Shown: positions 1 through 5,704, counted from the first letter of the stretch. The stretch is DNA of 5,753 nucleotides from Streptosporangiaceae bacterium (GCA_030039095.1 JASHQP010000258.1:1-5753), one strand, 5' to 3'. Numbers and translations are program-made. The notes: generated by a model from the sequence alone, not told the origin.

Positions 1-683
1 AGCAGGTGCCGCACCTGCGGACCCTGGCCGAGGCGCTCCGGCGGCACCGGAGCGTGGCCATCGCGTACCAGAAGGCCGCCCCCGCTGCCGGCATCGCGGG
101 CCCGGCTCCCGGCCGCGCCGCCACCCGCACGGTCGGGCCGCTCGGCCTGGTGAACAAGGCGGGAGCCTGGTACCTCGTGGCCGTGGCGCGCGGCGGCCGG
201 GTCAGCGTCTTTCGGGCCGGCCGGATCAGCGCCGCACGAATCCTGGACGAGCCGGCCGGGCGCCCCGACGGCTTCGAGCTCGCGGGATTCTGGGATCGCT
301 GGTCGGCCGAGTTCGTCACCAGCCGGCCACGGCTCCCGGTGCGGCTGCGGGCTTCGCCCCAGGCTCTCGCCGCGTTCGGCGAGGTGTTCGGGGACGATGC
401 CCGGCCAGCCCTTCACGCCGCGGGGCCGCCCGACGATCGGGGCTGGCAGACCGTGACGCTGTCCTTCGAGCACGAGCGCGCGGCGGCGCACCGGCTGGCC
501 GGGTTCGGCGGGGAGGTCGAGGTCCTGTCGCCGCCGTCGGTTCGCAATCTGCTCGTGACGGCGGCGCAGGGGATCCTCGACCGCTACGGCTCACGACCGC
601 TTTCTGCGGCTCTCGACCACGAAGAGCACCAAGCCGATGAGCGCCAGCCAGAAGACCCAGGCTCCGGCGGCGAACCAGGCTAG
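1..683 (+). CDS. WYL-domain transcriptional regulator, 5' end outside window
   Basis: The reading frame is open from the left edge (first full codon at 3-5) to the TAG at 681-683. The GTG at 6 is probably internal, because no DNA-binding domain is present downstream of it. Counting from that GTG, residues 5-80 form a WYL domain with the W-Y-L triad at 55-57 and a conserved Arg at 70. Residues about 108-195 match the WCX-type C-terminal extension of YafY/PafBC-like regulators. In this family an N-terminal helix-turn-helix binds DNA, and the WYL domain senses a ligand, in some members single-stranded DNA. The HTH would lie to the left. The last 30 residues, from about 196, are polar, Pro/Gly/Glu-rich, and overlap the convergent DUF1707 gene, so they are probably a non-conserved tail. 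The target genes and ligand cannot be told from this sequence. Confidence 0.85.
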   Translation, partial: QVPHLRTLAEALRRHRSVAIAYQKAAPAAGIAGPAPGRAATRTVGPLGLVNKAGAWYLVAVARGGRVSVFRAGRISAARILDEPAGRPDGFELAGFWDRWSAEFVTSRPRLPVRLRASPQALAAFGEVFGDDARPALHAAGPPDDRGWQTVTLSFEHERAAAHRLAGFGGEVEVLSPPSVRNLLVTAAQGILDRYGSRPLSAALDHEEHQADERQPEDPGSGGEPG

Positions 684-1037
684 GACGTGCCCGGCGACGA
701 TCGCGGCTGCGATGACGGCTGCGACCAGGAGCACCAGCCCGCCGGCGTGATGTGAGTGCTCGTGCCGGCGTGCCGGCGTCCGAGGCGCCTCCGCGGCCTC
801 GGCTTCGGACCGCGGCAGGTCGTCGAACAGGCCGCCCAGGTCGGCGTATGTCTTTGCGCGCATGGCCTGGTCGAGGCGCTGGTGGAACTCGGCCTCGTCC
901 AGCCGCCCGTCGCCGTAGTGCTTGGACAAAAGGTCTGCAGCCTCGGTGCGCTCGGAGTCGGAGATCCGCATGCTCGAGTAACTGGTGCGGCGACGGGTTG
1001 CAGTGATGAACCAGCTCGGACTGGCCTGCCCTGACAT
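591..1037 (-). CDS. DUF1707 domain membrane protein
   Basis: This is a 148-residue protein. Residues 23-75 are a DUF1707 domain: it opens with MRISDSER, has the GRLDEAEF core at 45-52, and ends in FDDLP. A charged, His-containing linker follows (R90, H92, H94, H96, H97). Two predicted membrane helices lie at about 100-119 and 124-142, and the C-terminus is basic. DUF1707 is a small actinobacterial domain of unknown function, often joined to membrane segments. The start at 1037 is chosen because GGGAG (complement of 1046-1050) lies 8 nt upstream. Family members usually begin at the Met equivalent to residue 23 (ATG at 971), but no clear Shine-Dalgarno precedes that codon, so the 22 extra residues may be real. 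The gene starts 18 nt after the PspC stop, which suggests co-transcription. Its last 93 bases run antisense to the WYL gene, with the two frames in codon register. Confidence 0.85.
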   Translation of the reverse strand: MSGQASPSWFITATRRRTSYSSMRISDSERTEAADLLSKHYGDGRLDEAEFHQRLDQAMRAKTYADLGGLFDDLPRSEAEAAEAPRTPARRHEHSHHAGGLVLLVAAVIAAAIVAGHVLAWFAAGAWVFWLALIGLVLFVVESRRKRS

Positions 1038-1055
1038 GTCGGTGTCTCCCTTGCC

Positions 1056-1379
1056 TTATCGCGTCCGGGCGGAAATGGCCTGGACCAGCTCGCTGGCGAT
1101 GGACTGGTCGCTGCCCTCCTCGGGGATCAGCAGCCAGCCGGCCAGGTAGACCGCGATGCCGGCGCCGCCGAAGAACGTGGCGACGACGATCGCGATCCGG
1201 ACGAGCGTCTCGTCGACGCCGAGGTAGTCGGCGATGCCGGAGGCGACCCCGGCCAGCATCCGGTCGTGGATCGGCCGGCGCAGCGGCAGCGAACCGCGGC
1301 TGGCGGGTGCTTCGTAGCCGGTCTCGGCGTGGTCGGTGGTGTGGTCGGTGGCTTGCGTGGTGGTGTCTGTTGCGTCCAT
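1056..1379 (-). CDS. small PspC-domain membrane protein
   Basis: This is a 107-residue protein with a Thr/Asp/His-rich, probably disordered N-terminus (1-28). A canonical PspC domain follows at 31-88: RPIHDRMLAGVASGIADYLG, then a hydrophobic segment at about 59-85 ending in AGWLLIPEE. PspC proteins are inner-membrane components linked to phage-shock and envelope-stress signalling. In actinobacteria many are stand-alone and sit beside two-component genes. The ATG at 1379 is the only reasonable start: an in-frame TGA lies at 1395-1397 and the next Met (41) would cut into the domain. The nearest Shine-Dalgarno-like GGAG is only 2 nt from the ATG, which is tight. The gene heads a two-gene unit with the DUF1707 gene and diverges from the PspC-type histidine kinase at 1510, so shared control and a role in regulating that kinase are likely (inference). 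Confidence 0.9.
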   Translation of the reverse strand: MDATDTTTQATDHTTDHAETGYEAPASRGSLPLRRPIHDRMLAGVASGIADYLGVDETLVRIAIVVATFFGGAGIAVYLAGWLLIPEEGSDQSIASELVQAISARTR

Positions 1380-1509
1380 GGCTCCAGCGTGCCGTCACGT
1401 GCGCGCCCGCGGTATCGGGAAGAACCCCGGTAAAACCCGGAGGCGCCCGGGGAAGGTCCGGGGTTTGCCCGGATAGCCGCGCAGACTGATCTGGCGCGAT
1501 GATGGAGAC
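1380..1509. promoter_or_regulatory. divergent intergenic region between PspC and kinase operons
   Basis: These 130 bases separate two divergent transcription units and must hold the promoters of both, unless the kinase operon is driven from elsewhere. I could not identify a convincing -35/-10 pair in either direction. The most structured part is 1423-1472, annotated separately. The kinase frame has an in-frame TAG at 1474-1476 and the PspC frame a TGA at 1395-1397, so neither gene extends further into the region. An ATGATG at 1499-1504 is out of frame with the kinase and is not considered its start. Confidence 0.6.
1423..1472. repeat. helically phased CCGG array with 8-bp inverted repeat
   Basis: CCGG occurs five times, starting at 1427, 1437, 1447, 1458 and 1469, with spacings of 10, 10, 11 and 11 bp, about one DNA turn each. 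Four copies are CCCGG with a C-rich left flank; the copy at 1458 is in the opposite sense, CCGGGG. The outer copies form a perfect inverted repeat, AACCCCGG (1423-1430) and CCGGGGTT (1458-1465), separated by 27 bp. A related AAACCCGG lies at 1433-1440. The placement between divergent operons, one of which encodes a LuxR-type regulator, makes this a candidate operator for that regulator. This is inference: CCGG is common in GC-rich DNA and no published binding site was matched. Confidence 0.45.
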
Positions 1510-2937
1510 GTGCAGAATCCAACAGGCTCCGCCCCGCGGCCGGATGGAACCTCCTGGCCGCAGGCTCCTGCGCCGGGCGAACAGCCCGACGGCCCGGCCG
1601 CGCCGCAGCGCGGCGGGCACGATCACTGGGGTGCCTGGCAGCATCAGTCCGGCCCGTGGGGACTCGGACACCGGGCCCGCTGGGCGCGCGGTCCGCGACG
1701 CGAGGGGCCGCTGCGCCGCGACCCCGACGACGGGCTGCTCGGCGGCGTCGCGGCCGGGCTCGCGGCGCGGATGGGCTTTGAGGTAACTGTCGTGCGGCTG
1801 GTGATCGTCGTCGCCAGCCTGATCACTGTCGGCTTCGCGGCCATGGTCTACGTGGGCATATGGCTGCTGGTCCCGGCCATGGACGCGGACGCCAGCATCT
1901 GGCACAAGGCCAGGGCGGACAAGAGGGGCATTACGCTCGCCGTGGGCCTGGGGTCCGTGCTGTTCGTGCTGATCCTGGTCTTGCAGAACCTCGGCGCCCG
2001 CTTCCTGGGCAATGTGGAGTGGCCGCTGATCTTGTGTGCCGCTGGCCTGGTGCTGATCTTGCGGAACGCACCCGTCGAGGAGCAGGCCACGCTGCGGGAC
2101 GTCGCCGCGCCGCTGCTCGGCCTGACCGAAGGTGGGACGCGGCGCCGGGTCTGGCTGCGAGTGGCGGCCGCGATCCTGCTCCTGGCCGTGGGCTCGGGAT
2201 TCCTGGCGTACGGACACGAGAGCCTCGCGATGCTGCGGCCGGTGGCCGGCGCCGTGCTGGTGCTCGTCGGTGCCGCGCTCCTGCTCGGCCCGTGGTGGCT
2301 CGGCATCGCCAGGAACCTGGCCGAGGAGCGCCGGGCCAGGATCCGCGCTGAGGAACGGGCGGAGATGGCCGCGCGGGTGCACGACTCGGTGCTGCAGACG
2401 CTGGCCATGATCCAGCGGCGGGCAGACCAGCCCCAGCAGGTCATCCAGATGGCGCGCGCTCAGGAGCGTGAGCTGCGCGCCTGGCTGTTCGACGGCCGGG
2501 CGCCCGGCTCCCTGGATGGCGAGGACATGACCCTCGCCTCGGGCATACGGCTGATCCAGCAGGAGGTCGAGGCCCAGCACGGGGTGCCCGTCGAGGCGGT
2601 CACCGTGGGGGACTGCGACCTCGACGACGACCTCCGCACGCTGCTGGCGGCGGCGCGCGAAGCCACGGTCAACGCCGCGAAGTGGTCCGGCGCCGACGTT
2701 GTCTCGCTGTTCGCTGAGGTCGAGCCCGGGGAGGTTTCGCTGTTCGTGCGCGACCGGGGCCGCGGGTTCGACCCGGACGCGGTGCCCGAAGACCGGAAGG
2801 GCCTGGCCGAGTCCGTCCACGGCAGGATGACCCGTCACGGCGGGTCGGCCTCCGTCCGCAGCACTCCCGGCCAGGGCACGGAGGTTTCCCTGACGATGCC
2901 GCGCGCGGCCGGGGAACGGCAGCCGAGCCGCGCATGA
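1510..2937 (+). CDS. PspC-domain sensor histidine kinase (HisKA_3 / NarL-LiaS type)
   Basis: This is a 475-residue membrane kinase. Residues 1-65 are Pro/Gly-rich and probably disordered. Residues 66-123 form a PspC-like module (RRDPDDGLLGGVAAGLAARM, then a membrane segment ending IWLLVPA). Further hydrophobic segments lie at about 141-160, 169-184, 214-234 and 242-265. A charged coiled stretch (270-290) leads to the HisKA_3 phosphoacceptor box, with His291 followed by Asp292. The ATPase domain has an N-box (EATVNAAKWS, N388), a G1 box (DRGRGF, 415-420) and a late glycine motif (GQGTEV, 454-459). The usual GLGL box is replaced by GLAESVHGRMTRHGG (431-445), a form I recognise from actinobacterial PspC-type kinases. 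The GTG at 1510 follows GGAG at 1504-1507, only 2 nt away; an in-frame stop at 1474-1476 limits extension. The gene overlaps the response regulator by 4 nt, so it is probably its cognate kinase. An envelope-stress signal is inferred from the PspC module. Confidence 0.9.
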   Translation: MQNPTGSAPRPDGTSWPQAPAPGEQPDGPAAPQRGGHDHWGAWQHQSGPWGLGHRARWARGPRREGPLRRDPDDGLLGGVAAGLAARMGFEVTVVRLVIVVASLITVGFAAMVYVGIWLLVPAMDADASIWHKARADKRGITLAVGLGSVLFVLILVLQNLGARFLGNVEWPLILCAAGLVLILRNAPVEEQATLRDVAAPLLGLTEGGTRRRVWLRVAAAILLLAVGSGFLAYGHESLAMLRPVAGAVLVLVGAALLLGPWWLGIARNLAEERRARIRAEERAEMAARVHDSVLQTLAMIQRRADQPQQVIQMARAQERELRAWLFDGRAPGSLDGEDMTLASGIRLIQQEVEAQHGVPVEAVTVGDCDLDDDLRTLLAAAREATVNAAKWSGADVVSLFAEVEPGEVSLFVRDRGRGFDPDAVPEDRKGLAESVHGRMTRHGGSASVRSTPGQGTEVSLTMPRAAGERQPSRA

Positions 2938-3623
2938 CCACGCCAGCCCGCTCCCGTCACGCCGCCTCGCCGAGCGGGCCCAGGGTGGTCATCGTCGATG
3001 ATCACGGCCTGTTCCGGTCCGGCGTCCGGTCCGAGCTCGGCGACCAGGTCGACGTCGTCGGCGAGGCCGACGACGTGCAGCCCGCGATTTCCGTGATCAC
3101 CCAGTGCCTGCCCGACGTCGTCCTGCTCGACGTGCACCTGCCCGGCGGGGGCGGGCAGCTCGTGGTCAGCTCGCTGCGCGCCGCGCTTCCCGAGGTGCGC
3201 TTCCTGGCCCTGTCCGCCTCGGACGCCCCCGAGGACGTGATCGCGGTCATCCGCGCTGGGGCGCGCGGCTACGTGACCAAGACGATCTCCGGCGTGGACC
3301 TGGTGGACGCGGTGCGCCGGGTCGCGGCGGGCGACGCGGTCTTCTCGCCCCGGCTGGCCGGTTTCGTGCTCGACGCGTTCGCCTCCATGCCGGATGCCGC
3401 CCAGGGGCGGCCGCTGTTCGACCCCGAACTCGACCAGCTCACCACCCGGGAGCGCGAGGTGCTCCGCCTGATCGCCCGCGGCTACACCTACAAGGAGATC
3501 GCCCGCGAGCTCACGATCTCGATCCGGACCGTGGAAACCCACGTATCGTCCGTGCTGCGCAAGCTCCAGCTGTCCACCCGCCACCAGCTGACCCGCTGGG
3601 CCGCCGAACGCAAGCTGACCTAA
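2934..3623 (+). CDS. LuxR/NarL-family response regulator
   Basis: This is a 229-residue two-domain regulator. After a 15-residue leader, the receiver domain (about 17-132) shows the acidic pair Asp22-Asp23, the phosphoacceptor Asp66 (LLDVHLP), Ser94 at the Thr/Ser switch position and the conserved Lys116 (GYVTKT). A linker leads to a LuxR-type helix-turn-helix at about 168-225, opening LTTREREVLRLIARG and containing the recognition-helix region SIRTVETHVSSVLRKL. Length and layout are normal for the family. The start codon overlaps the kinase stop (ATGA, 2934-2937) and no strong Shine-Dalgarno lies close upstream, which indicates translational coupling. Phosphorylation by the adjacent kinase and dimeric DNA binding are expected. 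The divergent region 1380-1509 is the most likely autoregulatory target (inference). No gene symbol is assigned. Confidence 0.93.
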   Translation: MTTPARSRHAASPSGPRVVIVDDHGLFRSGVRSELGDQVDVVGEADDVQPAISVITQCLPDVVLLDVHLPGGGGQLVVSSLRAALPEVRFLALSASDAPEDVIAVIRAGARGYVTKTISGVDLVDAVRRVAAGDAVFSPRLAGFVLDAFASMPDAAQGRPLFDPELDQLTTREREVLRLIARGYTYKEIARELTISIRTVETHVSSVLRKLQLSTRHQLTRWAAERKLT

Positions 3624-3626
3624 CCC

Positions 3627-3666
3627 AGCCGCCCGCCACCGAAGCCGCCCGCCACCCCAGCCGCCC
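3627..3666 (+). repeat. 16-bp tandem repeat, 2.5 copies
   Basis: AGCCGCCCGCCACC occurs at 3627-3640 and again at 3643-3656, and its first eight bases recur at 3659-3666, giving an exact period of 16. The repeat starts 4 bases after the response-regulator stop codon. It has no inverted symmetry to suggest a hairpin. It may be a small replication-slippage product; no function is evident. Confidence 0.6.
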
Positions 3667-3689
3667 CTGTCAGCTCAGGCTCTGCCGCA

Positions 3690-3735
3690 TGGGTGTACCA
3701 AACGACGAGCCATAGGCCGTCAATCGGTACACCCA
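3690..3735. terminator. interrupted hairpin, candidate bidirectional terminator
   Basis: TGGGTGTACC (3690-3699) is perfectly complementary to GGTACACCCA (3726-3735). Inside, after a 4x4 internal loop, GACG (3704-3707) pairs with CGTC (3718-3721) and GCC (3709-3711) with GGC (3715-3717) around an ATA loop, with A3708 bulged. The element lies between two convergent genes, the response regulator ending at 3623 and the carboxyltransferase ending at 3835, where a shared terminator is expected. No U-tract follows on either strand, as is common in high-GC actinobacteria. The internal-loop architecture is more elaborate than a plain terminator, so a different RNA or protein-binding role is possible. 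Confidence 0.55.
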
Positions 3736-3834
3736 CGACTCGGCGCGCACCTTGTGTGAGGTGGCCGGCGGGGCCGCGGTGGTTGGCGGGGTGTGTGTGA
3801 CGGCTGAGGCGGGCGGGCTAGGGCTCGGTCCACG

Positions 3835-5388
3835 CTAGGGGCGGGTGCCGAAGGCGGGAAGGCCGGGGCTGGCAGGCAGCGTGGCGTAGGCGTCGCGCAC
3901 CCAGTCGCACAGCAGCGGCCGGGTCTCTCGCGGGTCGATGATCTCCTCGACGCCGAACCGCTCGGCGGTGCGCAACGGGCTGCGCACCGCGTCGAGCCGG
4001 GCCCGGATGTCGGCGAGCAGCGCGGCCGGATCCTCGGCGCGCTCCAGCTCGGCCCGGTACGCCGCCTCGATCCCGCCCTCCACCGGCAGCGAGCCCCAGT
4101 CCGCCGACGGCCAGGCCCACCGGCGGACCAGCCGGTGCCGGTTGACCAGGCCCGCGCCGCCCACGCCGAACACCCGGCGCACGATGATCTCGGCGCCCGG
4201 CACGCTGGCCTGGTAGACGGCGCTGATCGCCCGCACCCCGTGGCGGATCGTGGCGCGCTGCTCGGCGCGGGTGCCGATGAGCAGCCCGGGCTGGTCGGTG
4301 AACGTCACGATCGGCACGTGGAACGTGGAGCACAGGTCGGCCAGCCGGGTCACCGCCTCCGCGCCCTCGACGGTCAGGCAGCCCCCGGCCACGTACGGGT
4401 CGCAGGCCACGACCCCCACCGGGTGCCCGTCCAGCCGGGCCAGCGCGGTCACGATCGGCCCGCCGTAACGCTGCACCTCCATGACCGAGCCGGCGTCGAA
4501 CACCGCCTGCAGGATCTCCCGGATCCGGTAGGGCCGGCGCCGGTCCCTCGGTATGGCGGACAGCAGCGCCTCCTCGCGCCGCCCGGGCGGATCGTCGCAG
4601 CCGCCGACCGGCGGAAGCTCGTAGGCACTCGGCGGCAGGTACGAAAGGAACCGCCGGATCATGGTGAACGCGTCCGGCTCGGACGCTGCCACCAGGTCGA
4701 CGGCGGCGTTGCGGCCGTGCACCGCCGTGCCGCCGAGTTCCTCCTTGCCGACATCTTCCCCGGCGCCGCCGCGCACCACGGGAGGCCCGGCGACGAACAG
4801 CTGCGCGGTGCCCTCGACCAGGATCGACAGGTGCGCCGCGCACAGCCGGGCGGCGCCGAGCCCGGCGACGGGACCCAGCCCGGCGGCGACGACCGGGACC
4901 GCGGACAGGTTGTCGACCACGTAGTCCCAGCCGGGGTTGACCGGGACGTACGTGGCGCCGAGCTGCTCGAGCATCTTCACGCTGCCACCACCGCCGGTGC
5001 CCTCGACCAGCCGGACGATGGGCAGCCGCAGCTCGTTCGCCAGCCGCTCGGCGTAGATCTGCTTGCCCGCGATCGCGGCGTCACCGGCGCCGCCGCGGAC
5101 CGTGAAGTCGTCGCCGCCGACCACGACCTTGCGCCGGTCGATGCGCCCGGTCCCTGCGACGAAGTTGGCGGGCGTGAACCCGGTCAGCTGGCCGTCGCCG
5201 TCGTACGTGGCGGCCCCGGCCAGCGCGCCGATCTCGCGGAACGAGCCGTCGTCGAGCAGCGCGGCCAGCCGCTCCCGGACGGTCAGCCGGCCGGCCTCGT
5301 GCTGGCGCCGGATCTTGTCCGGCCCGCCCATCCGCTCGGCGAGCTCCTGTCGCCGCCCCAGCTCATCGAGTTCCGGTTGCCACGTCAT
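3835..5388 (-). CDS. acyl-CoA carboxylase beta-like carboxyltransferase
   Basis: This is a 517-residue protein of the biotin-dependent carboxyltransferase family (AccD/PccB/MCC-beta fold), of normal length for a beta subunit. The N-terminal crotonase-like half (about 25-270) has GGGGSVKMLEQLG (132-144) where PccB-like enzymes have an SGGARIQEG-type motif, then GPVAGLGAA (172-180) and the well-conserved GEDVGKEELGG (210-220). The C-terminal half (285-505) has DQPGLLIGTRAE (365-376), FGVGGAG (407-413) and WGSLPVEGGIEAA (431-443). Such subunits move carboxyl from carboxybiotin to an acyl-CoA in the cytosol; the substrate cannot be predicted here. Relative to PccB, the GG of AGGA reads GL (176-177) and GGAY reads GVGGAG, so this is a divergent clade and classical activity is not assured. 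The ATG at 5388 has GAGGAG (complement of 5394-5399) 5 nt upstream. No biotin carboxylase or biotin carrier gene is adjacent within the window. Confidence 0.88.
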   Translation of the reverse strand: MTWQPELDELGRRQELAERMGGPDKIRRQHEAGRLTVRERLAALLDDGSFREIGALAGAATYDGDGQLTGFTPANFVAGTGRIDRRKVVVGGDDFTVRGGAGDAAIAGKQIYAERLANELRLPIVRLVEGTGGGGSVKMLEQLGATYVPVNPGWDYVVDNLSAVPVVAAGLGPVAGLGAARLCAAHLSILVEGTAQLFVAGPPVVRGGAGEDVGKEELGGTAVHGRNAAVDLVAASEPDAFTMIRRFLSYLPPSAYELPPVGGCDDPPGRREEALLSAIPRDRRRPYRIREILQAVFDAGSVMEVQRYGGPIVTALARLDGHPVGVVACDPYVAGGCLTVEGAEAVTRLADLCSTFHVPIVTFTDQPGLLIGTRAEQRATIRHGVRAISAVYQASVPGAEIIVRRVFGVGGAGLVNRHRLVRRWAWPSADWGSLPVEGGIEAAYRAELERAEDPAALLADIRARLDAVRSPLRTAERFGVEEIIDPRETRPLLCDWVRDAYATLPASPGLPAFGTRP

Positions 5389-5478
5389 GCGGACTCCTCG
5401 GGTGCAGCTTCCGGCCAGGCCAACGATGCAAGATCGATTGTAGAAGCCGGGAACGGTGGCCTGCGTGCATCAATATTT

Positions 5479-5508
5479 CGCCTATTCCCGAAAAGATTAT
5501 GGTGTCAA
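5479..5508 (-). promoter_or_regulatory. candidate promoter of the carboxyltransferase gene
   Basis: The minus strand reads a perfect TTGACA (complement of 5503-5508) and, after 18 nt, TAGGCG (complement of 5479-5484), a passable actinobacterial -10. It lies in the AT-rich part of the region and would start transcription near 5472, giving a leader of about 85 nt. The -10 lacks the conserved final T, so the call rests mainly on the -35 and the position. Confidence 0.45.
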
Positions 5509-5590
5509 GGGGAGTCCGCTTCAAGAAAAACTGTTTGGAAACCAGCGCCGTGCAGAAGTTACGCTCATCACGAAATATCCACCAACGCAG

Positions 5591-5620
5591 GGAGGTGCGC
5601 ATATGTCCGAGTGGACCTAG
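5591..5620 (+). other. five-codon ORF with strong ribosome-binding site
   Basis: GGAGG at 5591-5595 is 7 nt from an ATG at 5603, an ideal Shine-Dalgarno arrangement, but the frame encodes only Met-Ser-Glu-Trp-Thr before a TAG at 5618-5620. It could be a short leader peptide ORF for a plus-strand gene beyond the window, the remnant of a decayed gene, or chance. The frame beyond the stop does not encode a recognisable protein. A possible -10 (TATGGT, 5498-5503) lies upstream without a good -35. Confidence 0.2.
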
Positions 5621-5678
5621 GCGCCGAATGCTGCGGCCCCCGCCATTTCAGCGACCGTCTTGGCGGGCCATAATCCGC

Positions 5679-5704
5679 GCCGGCCCGGGCGACTCCGGGC
5701 CGGC
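5679..5704. terminator. perfect GC-rich hairpin, candidate terminator
   Basis: GCCGGCCCGG (5679-5688) and CCGGGCCGGC (5695-5704) form a perfect 10-bp stem around the 6-nt spacer GCGACT. The stem is entirely G/C and would be very stable. No U-tract follows on either strand. It could end transcription of a minus-strand gene beyond the right edge, insulating the carboxyltransferase promoter, or attenuate a plus-strand transcript starting in the AT-rich island. Confidence 0.45.

Noticed and set aside
1499..1786. ATG at 1499 opening a 95-codon frame at the kinase start
   Set aside because: It is out of frame with the kinase and its product has no domain; the GTG at 1510 gives the PspC-kinase protein.
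316..2838. 840-codon open frame on the minus strand
   Set aside because: It lies antisense to the WYL, PspC, DUF1707 and kinase genes, encodes Arg/Pro/His/Gln-rich low-complexity protein with no domain, and is explained by scarcity of stops in GC-rich DNA.
2835..3584. 249-codon minus-strand frame opposite the response regulator
   Set aside because: It is a shadow of the clearly coding plus-strand regulator and shows no domain of its own.
3808..3823. Possible G-quadruplex GGCGGGCGGGCTAGGG
   Set aside because: Only three runs of three G plus one of two, in a region where G-runs are common by composition; not distinctive enough.
5363..5602. 79-codon minus-strand ORF across the AT-rich island
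   Set aside because: It has no homology I recognise, contains the candidate promoter and leader of the carboxyltransferase, and overlaps its first codons in another frame.
4135..5673. 512-codon open frame on the plus strand opposite the carboxyltransferase
   Set aside because: Its product is repetitive, rich in Gly, Arg, Asp and His and without a recognisable fold, while the minus-strand frame encodes a clear enzyme with a strong ribosome-binding site.
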